Below the pieces are notes generated by a model. That model searched no databases, was not told the origin of the DNA, and saw only the letters and a list, made by a program, of their open reading frames with translations. From a virus: a DNA stretch of 64,000 nucleotides. This document shows, piece after piece, positions 7,780 through 16,700 of the stretch (positions are counted from its first letter, which is position 1; every line of letters starts with the position of its first letter). Both the position numbers and the translations under genes were made by a program. The DNA lies in IMG/VR virus record IMGVR_UViG_3300042884_000193, positions 1 through 64,000 of that record, one strand, 5' to 3'.

Positions 7780-7913
7780 CCCTGACCTCTATAACTTTTC
7801 TTGTATAACTTACTAGTCTTTGATCGACTAGTTTTTGTTTTTGCAATAACCCCTGGGCGGCTAACTTTAGTACGCTTAGGGGAATTGCTTTTTATAGTTG
7901 CTACTTTTGCCAT
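7776..7913 (-). CDS. Small basic protein, last gene of the leftward unit
   Basis: A 45-residue frame: ATG at 7913-7911, 45 codons, TAA at 7778-7776. The product begins M-A-K-V-A-T-I-K-S-N, then has R-P-G-V-I-A-K-T-K-T-S, and ends in Y-R-G-Q-G. It is strongly basic (Lys, Arg, Ser, Thr). The R-P-G-x-x-A-K-T-K ... Y-x-G-Q-G pattern is one I associate with small proteins of Bacteroidota phages, and this supports a real gene despite its size. It begins 2 bases after the stop of the upstream gene, and its stop overlaps the convergent MazG-like gene by 4 bases. The role is unknown; the charge suggests nucleic-acid binding. Confidence 0.7.
   Translation of the reverse strand: MAKVATIKSNSPKRTKVSRPGVIAKTKTSRSKTSKLYKKSYRGQG
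7812..7842 (+). terminator. Terminator of the rightward replication unit
   Basis: A perfect 7-bp stem ACTAGTC (7812-7818) / GACTAGT (7826-7832) with a 7-base loop, followed on the + strand by TTTTTGTTTTT. It sits 33 bases after the MazG-like stop. It lies inside the coding sequence of the convergent 45-aa gene, where the same T-run encodes Lys and Thr codons on the other strand. Confidence 0.8.
7843..7894 (+). terminator. Possible second, tandem terminator
   Basis: GCAAT (7843-7847) and CCCCT (7850-7854) can pair with AGGGG (7878-7882) and ATTGC (7884-7888), separated by a 23-base loop and followed by TTTTTA on the + strand. The two-part stem with a small bulge and the large loop make it less convincing than the hairpin just upstream. 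Confidence 0.35.
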
Positions 7914-7915
7914 AA

Positions 7916-8206
7916 TTATCCTAATTTTTCTGCGGCTGCTGCATCACCGCCGTTATACATTAAACTATCAATCATGTCTCTAAGCTTATAGATTTTTTGT
8001 ACAGAGGTTTCGCTAACAGTCTCTAAAAATTTAAAGTAAAGATCTTTATCTTTATCTTTGTTAAGCTTAAAGTTAGACTTGCCAATAGTAACTGTTAAAT
8101 CTGTTGCAGTATCCTTAGGTAAGTTATTTACAAGTACATTTAACTCAGTCATGTATGTCATGATTGTAGGCATATTCTTGATTAGAGTTTGGATATCATC
8201 TTTCAT
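7916..8206 (-). CDS. Small unknown protein (96 aa)
   Basis: A 96-residue soluble protein, mostly helical, with a K-L-N-K-D-K-D-K-D segment around residue 50 and an Ala-rich C-terminus (D-A-A-A-A-E-K-L-G). No known motif is recognised. It starts at the base where the upstream gene stops (TAATG-type coupling at 8206) and ends 2 bases before the next small gene. It is one of a string of small genes downstream of the lysis cluster, and probably a minor or accessory protein. Confidence 0.65.
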   Translation of the reverse strand: MKDDIQTLIKNMPTIMTYMTELNVLVNNLPKDTATDLTVTIGKSNFKLNKDKDKDLYFKFLETVSETSVQKIYKLRDMIDSLMYNGGDAAAAEKLG

Positions 8207-8547
8207 TATTTCTTACCTCCTTTGTTTAATTTTGTCTTATAGAAATTCTGAACTTGGTCCATAGCTGTAATAGCACCACCTCTTTTAGCTTCACCTGGTG
8301 CCATTTGTATTTGCATTGTATCAGGATTTATCCTAGGGCCAGGTGTTGTATTTGTTGGTGTTGTATCTGCTTTAATACGAGATTTAATTCTGGGCATATA
8401 TTCACGGGGAGTGGTAGGAACACCATAGAGAAGATCTAACATCTTTTGTTTCTGCTGGTTGACCTTAATCGGATCATATGCCGGAGTACTTATAGTATCC
8501 TCCGTCTCTCTTCCAGGTTGAGCTTTTGGTAATTTTTTCTTAGCCAT
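8206..8547 (-). CDS. Small protein with N-terminal KLPKAQ-type peptide
   Basis: A 113-residue basic protein rich in Pro, Thr and Lys, probably largely unstructured. It starts M-A-K-K-K-L-P-K-A-Q-P-G. The L6-P-K-A-Q-P-G12 peptide (8512-8532) is of the same kind as short peptides scattered through the large cargo proteins (for example at 45591, 50297 and 52277). It ends N-K-G-G-K-K. The shared peptide suggests it belongs to the virion cargo set rather than to lysis; the function is unknown. It is coupled by one base to the following gene. Confidence 0.65.
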   Translation of the reverse strand: MAKKKLPKAQPGRETEDTISTPAYDPIKVNQQKQKMLDLLYGVPTTPREYMPRIKSRIKADTTPTNTTPGPRINPDTMQIQMAPGEAKRGGAITAMDQVQNFYKTKLNKGGKK

Positions 8548-8562
8548 TGTTTTATGTTTTAT

Positions 8563-8709
8563 TTAAGATCCACAGTATAAACAGCCATCATCTGCGTCTT
8601 CGCTTTTGCCGGCTAATATGTTTTTGCACTCAGCATCTATTTGTTCCTCAGACCACTGAGGATGAAATGCTTTTACTTGAGCTTTAAGAAATTGATACTT
8701 GTTATCCAT
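8563..8709 (-). CDS. Small 48-aa protein with C-terminal Cys motif
   Basis: Read directly from the - strand: ATG at 8709-8707, 48 codons, TAA at 8565-8563. The product begins M-D-N-K-Y-Q-F-L-K-A, has a W-S-E-E-Q-I-D-A-E-C helix and ends D-D-G-C-L-Y-C-G-S. The C-x-x-C near the C-terminus plus an upstream Cys could bind a metal or be redox-active. The start overlaps the stop of the preceding small gene by one base (TGATG), a typical coupled arrangement in this unit. Confidence 0.6.
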   Translation of the reverse strand: MDNKYQFLKAQVKAFHPQWSEEQIDAECKNILAGKSEDADDGCLYCGS

Positions 8710-8861
8710 CAACATCCTTTCTTCATACCCCCACCTCTTTTCATTGTTGGTTTTGCTTTTGCTGTACCACCTTTACTAAAGTGTGCTCCTGCTAATACGC
8801 GAGAGTTACTTGATTTAGCAGGCATTACAAATGCTGCTGTGTTTTTCTTTACCTTTGCCAT
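8709..8861 (-). CDS. Small basic Gly/Lys-rich protein (50 aa)
   Basis: ATG at 8861-8859, 50 codons, TGA at 8711-8709. It begins M-A-K-V-K-K-N-T-A-A, then has H-F-S-K-G-G-T-A-K-A-K and finishes M-K-R-G-G-G-M-K-K-G-C. It is highly basic and Gly-rich, of low complexity. K-G-G and R-G-G-G segments also occur beside the recurring LPKAQ-like peptides of the cargo proteins. It begins 12 bases after the stop of the spanin-like gene. The start is shared in style (M-A-K-V) with the 45-aa gene at 7776. Confidence 0.6.
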   Translation of the reverse strand: MAKVKKNTAAFVMPAKSSNSRVLAGAHFSKGGTAKAKPTMKRGGGMKKGC

Positions 8862-8873
8862 TGTATATATAAT

Positions 8874-9338
8874 TTAGTTTGTTATTATAAAGATACCTAA
8901 TAAAAATACGGATATTCCTCCAAAGATCCAATTATTTCTTCTAGAAGTATGCAGTTTACCCTGTGTTGTTTCTATTGAGTCTCTTGCTACTACCAAGTCT
9001 GATTGTAAAACAAAGTTTCTATCAAGGCACTCTGTTGTTCTTTGGTTTGCTGCATCCAGGTATCCACCCACTTTTTTGATCTCAAACTCCTTATCAAGAA
9101 TGCGGAGTTCATAGGTTTTAATGATCTGGTCTTTGCCTGCAATACTTTTCTGCAAGTAGTCATAGTCCACAATAGATTTAAGCAAGAACTCCTCTTGTTT
9201 ATCTGTGAAGAAGATACCTTTGGCACCATTATAATTAATTCTTTGGGGAGTAAGCTGCCCATATACGGTCACGCTGCTCATCATCTGCATTAGGGATAAT
9301 AGCAATAAGTATATCCCGATCACCTTTATCTTTGTCAT
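8874..9338 (-). CDS. Coiled-coil membrane protein, spanin-like partner
   Basis: A 154-residue protein. It has an N-terminal hydrophobic signal-like segment (residues 5-27, L-L-L-L-S-L followed by V-T-V-Y-G-Q), a long helical and likely coiled-coil middle (residues 45-125), and a C-terminal membrane segment (W-I-F-G-G-I-S-V-F-L-L-G-I-F, residues 137-151). Two membrane anchors around a periplasmic coiled coil suit a protein that bridges the envelope. No lipobox Cys is present after the signal, so it is not a classical o-spanin or u-spanin. Its first 104 bases overlap the upstream gene in another frame, as in Rz/Rz1 pairs. Lysis function is inferred from shape and neighbours. Confidence 0.65.
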   Translation of the reverse strand: MTKIKVIGIYLLLLSLMQMMSSVTVYGQLTPQRINYNGAKGIFFTDKQEEFLLKSIVDYDYLQKSIAGKDQIIKTYELRILDKEFEIKKVGGYLDAANQRTTECLDRNFVLQSDLVVARDSIETTQGKLHTSRRNNWIFGGISVFLLGIFIITN

Positions 9339-9600
9339 CTTGTTTGTTTATAGTGTTTATACTGTTAACTCGTTGAATATCAACAATCTCCAAGCTGTCT
9401 TGTAGTATCTTAAGCTTTAAAGAATCTACTAAGATACTATCTCGTACATCACCAGCATATGCTTGACGCTTAAGATCCTCTATCTTAAGATCTTTTACCT
9501 TATTCTTATATTGTAATATTGCGATAGAGATTACAATAATTACAAGGGCTACTGCTACAGCTATATCGCTATACAGTTTCTTCAGTTGGCGTGTTGTCAT
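9235..9600 (-). CDS. Rz-like (i-spanin-like) protein
   Basis: 121 residues if started at ATG 9600 (M-T-T-R-Q-L-K-K-L-Y). It has a short basic cytoplasmic tail, one membrane segment (residues 12-29, rich in Ile and Val), then a charged helical periplasmic domain with heptad-like Leu spacing (residues 30-85). This is the topology of inner-membrane spanins. A longer frame begins at 9678, but its first 26 residues are basic, overlap the upstream gene further and put the membrane segment out of place, so I chose 9600. It overlaps the upstream holin-like gene by 32 bases and the downstream gene by 104 bases. Confidence 0.65.
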   Translation of the reverse strand: MTTRQLKKLYSDIAVAVALVIIVISIAILQYKNKVKDLKIEDLKRQAYAGDVRDSILVDSLKLKILQDSLEIVDIQRVNSINTINKQDDKDKGDRDILIAIIPNADDEQRDRIWAAYSPKN

Positions 9601-9874
9601 AGTTGATCTCAGGTTGTGGCTCAGGAGCCGGTTGTACTGGTGCTGGTACCTCTTTCCTTTTATCAAAAATCTTTTCAATAACCGTTAAGCCTAGTCCTCC
9701 ACCTGCTATTAGACATAGAGCGTCAAACATAAACTCCGGGGTGATATGATCATCATTACGGAAAGTAGCAACGTATGCTAAGATAATAATATTGAATAAT
9801 GTGAATGCAGATAAGACTCTCTTACTTGAGAGAGAAGACTCATTGCTAAATAGATCATAGAAAAACTTTTTCAT
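9569..9874 (-). CDS. Holin-like small membrane protein (2 TM)
   Basis: A 101-residue protein with two hydrophobic segments (about residues 20-38 and 50-66), a K-K-F-F-Y start and a Pro/Glu-rich, likely cytoplasmic C-terminal tail (P-A-P-V-Q-P-A-P-E-P). Size, topology and position between another small membrane protein and the spanin-like gene fit a holin or antiholin. No family signature proves it. The start overlaps the preceding gene by 4 bases. Confidence 0.6.
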   Translation of the reverse strand: MKKFFYDLFSNESSLSSKRVLSAFTLFNIIILAYVATFRNDDHITPEFMFDALCLIAGGGLGLTVIEKIFDKRKEVPAPVQPAPEPQPEINYDNTPTEETV

Positions 9875-10173
9875 ACTTGTGTTTTTTCTGCCTTCTGTGT
9901 ACCAAAGTAGTACGAGAAGATCATTAGGGTTAGTGTTTTTATTAAGTCAAATAACTCTTGGTTCTGGTGGCCACTCAGCAATGGCATTCCAAATGCTACT
10001 ACCTTATCTACTATAAATACTCCTACCAAAGATGCAAAGATTAATAAGATAAACCTTACTAATATGTCTTTGGTATCAGCTTTAAATAGTCTATTAATGT
10101 AGTAAACAAATAATGATATAAAGGCCATACCAAATATGACCCCAAATACCATTGTATTTCCGTGACTAAACAT
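9871..10173 (-). CDS. Holin-like small membrane protein (2-3 TM)
   Basis: A 100-residue hydrophobic protein. Membrane segments are visible at about residues 8-26 and 42-60, with a weaker one at 75-92. The C-terminus is polar and basic (G-T-Q-K-A-E-K-T-Q-V). It starts on the last base of the endolysin gene and overlaps the next holin-like gene by 4 bases, so three lysis-type genes are translationally coupled. Two adjacent small membrane proteins after an endolysin suggest a holin and antiholin pair; which is which cannot be told. Confidence 0.65.
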   Translation of the reverse strand: MFSHGNTMVFGVIFGMAFISLFVYYINRLFKADTKDILVRFILLIFASLVGVFIVDKVVAFGMPLLSGHQNQELFDLIKTLTLMIFSYYFGTQKAEKTQV

Positions 10174-10718
10174 TAGAATTCTCTAAGTAAAGTGTAAGTA
10201 AATGCACTTTTAGCTGAATCTTCACAAGTTGTAATTAATGTAGCATATTGCTTAGGATCATTAAGTACTTGACATCCTGCTGACCATTTATCAATGATGC
10301 TAGATACAGCATTAGGATTAGCACGGTGTATGTTAATACCAAATAAACCGGTATCTTCTTTACCTTGCTCTTCTGCAGTATCATCTTTGTCACCATCACG
10401 GTATACAGTTACAGGTTTACGCTGCACTAATGCTTTGTATTTACCTTGGTGTAATCCTAATTGGTAAGCATCAACATATTGTCCTGGCTTTAACACTGCT
10501 GTACCTTTTGGATTTAGCAAGTTCTTCAACCAGTGTGTACCTGGATTAGTTGTTCCTGAGAATACATGCATCAATGGACCATTTACTAAGTAAAAGGTAT
10601 CATCAAACTTGTTCTTCTCATTTGCTTTAGACCTTACTCCTACAATATGTAGGGTTGGCCATTGGTAACCTAGTTCAGCAAACTTTGCTTCTAGTTCTGT
10701 GTAAGAGTATTTTTTCAT
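10173..10718 (-). CDS. Endolysin-like protein with L,D-transpeptidase-type active site
   Basis: A 181-residue protein. The C-terminal half has N-I-H131-R-A followed 15 residues later by W-S146-A-G-C149-Q-V, the H ... S-x-G-C pattern of L,D-transpeptidase/YkuD-like cysteine enzymes that act on peptidoglycan cross-links. Phages of Bacteroidota use such proteins as lysis enzymes; hydrolytic or carboxypeptidase use of the fold is inferred. There is no signal peptide, so release would need the holin-like proteins encoded directly downstream. The N-terminal part (residues 1-90) contains H-V-F-S-G-T and W-L-K-N-L segments without a known motif. It lies 16 bases after the stop of the 2093-aa gene. 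Confidence 0.75.
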   Translation of the reverse strand: MKKYSYTELEAKFAELGYQWPTLHIVGVRSKANEKNKFDDTFYLVNGPLMHVFSGTTNPGTHWLKNLLNPKGTAVLKPGQYVDAYQLGLHQGKYKALVQRKPVTVYRDGDKDDTAEEQGKEDTGLFGINIHRANPNAVSSIIDKWSAGCQVLNDPKQYATLITTCEDSAKSAFTYTLLREF

Positions 10719-10734
10719 GTTGCTAATATATTAA

Positions 10735-13700
10735 TTAATTTCTTTTGTTTTCTATTCCTTTCTCATAAGAATTACCAAATGTAAGGTTGCTAAGTAAAAT
10801 ATCAAAAATACTTTGCTGAGCTTTCTTCTTCTCAATTTGTACAAAGTTTTTGATAGCTAAACCAGGCTCTACGTTGTTACCAGTAATACCTATAGCTTTC
10901 ATGGTATAGTTGATCATTTTAGATCCCCCTTCTTTCTGCCAGCTGTAAGGACCAATATCTCTTACATAGAATGCTGCATCATCTCCTGCAATTGTAGCAG
11001 GTAACATACCTAAGATTTTACTATATGCTTCAAAGGTGGTACCGTATACTGCAGATGTTAATGCTAACTTCTGAGTGTAGTCATCTAAACCTAAACCTGG
11101 GATTGGAATCCAAGCTTCAGCATCTGCTTTTGTTTTTAATAAAAGGTATAGGGCGTGATTGCCTAGCCATCCACCAAAGTCAAAGTCAGGGTTATCCTCA
11201 TCTGTAAATAAACCAGGTAATGGGCCACTGCGCTCTCTGATCTTATTGAACTTATCATCATCCCCCATATCAAAACCAAACAGTAATCTAATTAAGATAG
11301 AGTTGATAAGAATCTGAGCTGCCTCTGCCACCATACGCATAGTAGATTTTTTCTCTTCATCAGTCATAAACATAGCACCATTGCCTACATTTCTAACATT
11401 ACGCAAAATACCGGATAGAGCTTGAACATAGAATCCCATTTCACTGTCTCCTGTTCCAATATCATATCTCTCTTCTGGGCTCCAGAACTTACCTCTATGA
11501 GCAAAACGTTTTAATAAACCTCTAGTAAAATACTTTTGTAAGAATGTAATATAGCGATATGCAACATAACGGTTAGCTTCAGGCTGGTCAAACTTAGCAA
11601 ATGCTCCTTGGATGTTTGTAATAACTCCTTGTACTCGGTTTCTGAATTTTTTGAATTCCTCAGAGTTAGATATCTTAAGCTGCTCTATTTGATCTAAGTC
11701 ATTAGACTTTAGACGGTTAAGTTCTTTAATTCTATCTACTGTAACATCATACTTCTTAGCAATTTGATCTAGTGTTTCTCCAGGTAATACATCATGGGTT
11801 ACCTTCTCGTGTGAGTATTCTAGGTTAATACCATCTTTTAATTTAAGTTGACCATCTACTTTCTCCCAAGCATCAGCATAATTGATAGTTATAGGAACAC
11901 CATCTACAGTTCTTGTGATTTTCTTATGCTCCATCATTCCCCACAACACAGACAAAGAAGCTTGCATGTCAAGCCATTGACGAGTACTTGTTAACCAAGT
12001 CATCTCAGCTGCATCACGTGCAAGTGATCGAGTTAATGATCTGCCTAATGTTTTTTGGAAGTATCCTTGAGTAGGATCAAATGCCATAGAAACTTGAACA
12101 TCAAGAGATTTGTCTTTCTCATCAGCATATAAAGAAAAACTGATACTAGCCATTACACCACCAGATCTTGCTAAACCTCTTTGGTAACTAACTAAGTTAA
12201 GATACTTACCTGCAGCTGCTTCAATATTATTTTGCAACACGGCGTCAAAGTAATTGACAAGGGCACTATCTATATTTAATCCAAAGAATCCTAATGATGC
12301 TCTCTTAAATAGTTTATTAGTAAGATTGACAATCCATTTCTGAGATAATACTCCCGTGTTGTTTTGTCCTAAGAACATCCAGTCATAGAAGTTATCTATA
12401 GTTTTAGCTCTAATGTTTTCACGCTTACCGCCTCTGTTAAACCATTTACTTCTTGCACTACGCATCTTCTTATTCATATCCTCAATAGGCTGAATAGCGT
12501 TATATTGTCCAGTAAGTGGATCCCGCATTGCATTTTTAACTGCTTTCAGAATAGGGTTCATGTCCAGTAACTCCTTCTGTACTTCTAGTGAGTAAGCATA
12601 TCTTAAGATAGTAGAACTAAGCTCAAGAGATACATTTTGATGCTCTAAGTTAGAAATACCGTGTACAGGAATTCCATCACGGTCATCATCAAAAAAATCT
12701 CCTACGGATAATCTTCTTTGTGTTGTTGATACTATTCCTTGATCATAGTCATCTTTAGCATCCTTAAAGAAATCTCGTGCATTCTGGTACCATCTCTTAA
12801 TAAGATTTTCATCTTTACCAGTACGGAATCTCTCAACAGAACCTCCAACTAACCCACCTTCAATTCTAAATCTAGGTGCATCAAGATACATCTTAGAACC
12901 TTTAGGTTTTTTGTTTTGTGCATCAAGATACAACTCTGTAGTAGCTTGTATTAATTCAAATAAAGCTGGGTTGTTTTTCTTAATCTCATAGTACTGTTCA
13001 TTGATGAAAGGACTATCAGCCGGCGCATCTTCTTTAACACGTGGTAACCACTTGTATTTGTTATCTACGGTTTTACCTACAATCTTTTCAGTTCTCCATT
13101 TAGGATCTATATAACTACTATAGTAAGCATCACTAGGTGCAAATGGAATTGTAACATCTACACCTTCTGCGTTTACATAGGTAAGGGTCTCATAGTACTT
13201 TTCTTCTGTAGGCATTACTTCACGCCAAACATTTAGAGGTTCCCAAACTTCATAATTTGCTTTGGTAGTCTCATCTCTTTTAACTCCATTTACGTGGTTC
13301 TTTGCAAAGAATGCCGCAAACTTTTTAGAGTTTTTATAGAGCTCCTGCTCTTCTAGAGTACCATCTTTTTTACCTTGATGAGCTAACTCATCTATTATAT
13401 CTTTTCTTTCTAAGAGAATCTCAATGTTTTTTCTATTTACTGTTGTGCTATTTATCAGAGCTACAACACTATCTGTATCAAGTCCTTCTAATAATGCATT
13501 AAAAGTATTAAGGTACTGATCAGTAGCTTGCTTTACTCGTAATTGCTCAAGCTGCTGACGTATCATTCTAAGAGCTAACTTATCTGCTTTGCTAAGCGGA
13601 TCACCCGCCTGTTTTTTAGCATCTAAAGCTACCTTCTTATCCATGTCTTCTTTACTGATAAAAAGTCTATCCTTAGGATTATTTTTGTTATGCTGTAACT

Positions 13701-16700
13701 TAGAAACTATATCAGCATAGAAGTCAGCTTCTTCAGTAGTCAGACCATCATATCTTTTACCACCTCCGTATTTTTCTTCATTGATTCTTTGCTGAGCTTG
13801 TCTTACCTCATCTAAAATATCATCGGGTACATCTAATCCAAGTAACTCTCCAGTGTCTGGATCTCTGTATGCCTTGTTTACATTGCGGAGGAATATCTCA
13901 TCATCACTCATGGTTGAGCGCTTCTCCTCAGGAATTTTATCAAAGATTGCTTTTCTCTGCTCGAGTAACTCCTTTACCAGATCATCAAACTCTTTGGTAG
14001 TTCTTTTCTTTGTATTTTCTGTAAGGAACTGATCTACAGATTGCTTAAACTCATCACTTGCAGGATCAATATTTTTATTGATTAATCTCTGCATATAGTC
14101 AGTAATAGCAGTTTGGAAGGCTCCCTCATTCTTTACTTTAATTTTATACTGCCTCTTCTCATTCATCCACTCTCTAAGCAACTTAGCTTTAGTAAGAGGT
14201 TTGTTAGTATCTGTATCTACCTTAGGATCACCATTGATATATTTATCTGATGTTAACTCTGATATCTCTCTTAATATTTGTTTCTTTCTAGTGAGAACTT
14301 CCGTATATGCATTAGGATCATTGTAGAATGACTTATCTAAAGAGTTAATCTCTTGCCACTTCTTACTATACTCCTCTCTTGCTTCACGTCCTTCAGGTGT
14401 ACTATCTATTTTGATGTCTGGAGCATATACTCGAACATCAAAATCCATGTAGAAATACTTAAGCTCATAGTTAAATTTATCAGCTTTAGCTTGTCTAAGG
14501 TTATCCTTGTCTGCCTGTGTACCGCTTTTTTCAGCAATGTCAGCAAGCTCTTTAATATTTTTATCTTGAAGTGCTCTGAAGTATCTATAATTTTTATGTG
14601 GAGAAAGTATAGTCCATACAGGAAACTTAACTAAGTTACCGTTTTTATCATTCTCATAAGACTCATCTAAAAATGTAACAGCTTCTCCATACGCCGCAGG
14701 ATTTAATGATTTGTCTAGTCCATTTTCACGGAGCTTAGGTCCTATTATCTTATTGAATTTATCTTGGAACTTTGCAGTACGCAAGTCTACATCTGTCAAT
14801 CTATTTTTAACAAACATTGCAATACTTGACACAACCGGGTCTTGGTTGTGAAGGTAACTCTCTAAGAAACTATTTGCTTGGCTACCGTCTCCTAGTTTAC
14901 CTGATAAGATCATTTCAAACTTCTCTGGTGTTAAACGGATAGCTTCATACTTTGCTTTCCAATCTTCTTGCTGTCTGATGTAACCATCTTTTTTCTTACC
15001 GTCAGAAGCATCAATTCTCTTTTGGAGAATATCAATGATATTAGTATACTTCTCATCAATCTCGGCAGCCATAGGCATAAGTTGCTCATACAACACAGGT
15101 CCAATAGCTGCTCTATCTACACGGTTAATTGTCTTATTCAGCTGATCAACTTCATCTTGGATGTTTGATATAAGTGAGTATAGTGGTGAATTAGTTTTAA
15201 TATACGCCCCGGCAATCTGCGGGTTGTCTAACTCCTCTTTAATTACTCGTATATAACCAGTCCAGTAGTTTGCAAAACCTTTGTAGAATGTAAGAGCATA
15301 CATTGCCTCTACAGACTTCTCAGGTGTAACAGCATCTGCTGCTTTGTTTCTAGCATCCTCATTGATCCTTGTTACAATATTCTGAAGCTTGTATAAGTTA
15401 GTAGCAAATACCTCAGCTCTTACTGCAGCCTGACGCATTTCTGCTTCTACTGTTTCTGCTTCTCGATAGATTTTATCCGACTGAGCGTATAGGTTATTCT
15501 GAATTTCTCTAAGCTCATTATTACTGAATCTATCTTTAAGTAGGTTAGCAATCTCTTTTGTATAACCGTTGTCCTTTAATTTTTGTAAGTAATCCGCCGC
15601 CGAATTATATGTAAAGGTTACTTGTTTGGCAATGGTATTGCTATTTAATTTAAGTAAGTCTTCCACAACATCATTGCGGTTTTCCATGTAGTCAATAACA
15701 TCTTGCTCTGTAATATCTTCTGCTGTAATGTCAGCAATCTTTTTATTCAAGAGCATCTCTGCTAACTCGTTAATAGTGGTATCTAAACCAAGCTTATCCA
15801 ATCTTACTTTAGTATCACCTTTGCTAAACAGCTTACGTAAGAACTGTCTAATGCGGTATAGTATATTACCAATTGCTGTCTTAAACTGCGGCGTCTCTGT
15901 GTTACCCTCTGTTCTATTCTGAAATGCTTCAGTCATAGCTTTTACTATAACCTCATCATAAACCTTAGGAGAATCCTCAGACTCATTAGGCTTACTTGCT
16001 AGAACTTCATTGTATATAAGTTGCCCTTCTTGTGAAGAAAGCAAGTCGTCAATTAATGTGTTATATAACTTAGGGTTCTTTACGCGCAATGCTTTTACAA
16101 ACGGGTGAGAGAACTCGTGAAATGCCATTTGTGGTGTAACATTGTCACTAACAAAGTATGCAGCACCATTCCAAAAGAATGCGGGCTGGTTATTGTAAGG
16201 TTGATTAAGGTCTCTGTGAATCTGTTTAGCCTCTTCCACGGTAATAAAGTTAGCCTCAGCAGTATTGCCAAGGTTATCTATAAGGGTACCGATAAGAGCT
16301 CTTACTTGTTGGTTAGGTTTATTAGTTATAAACTCTGCTGCTGTATTCTGTAGACTTGACTCATTAGCTTTGAAGTTCTCATACTGTATGTATAGATCTA
16401 GCTCATTAACCATAACACCACTTGCATCACGGGTTACTCCCTCACTTAATATATTGTCTGTACTAAACAAAACTACATACGGACTATCAGAAAACATAGT
16501 ATAGTCTATACCCTTGTATCCTTTATCCCTAAGGAAGTCATAGAACTTAGCTTGGTTCTGTAATCCCTCAACGCCATCATCAAAAAGATCATACTGAATG
16601 CCAGTTTGGTTTTGGAACTCAGTTGTCATCTGACGGTATATTTTAGTATCACCGGCAAGCGTACCTGCTAAGTCAATTGTAACTCTTCTAACATTACTTC

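Noticed and set aside
9601-9678. N-terminal extension of the Rz-like gene to ATG 9678
   Set aside because: It adds 26 basic residues before the membrane segment and lies wholly within the upstream gene; ATG 9600 gives standard spanin topology.
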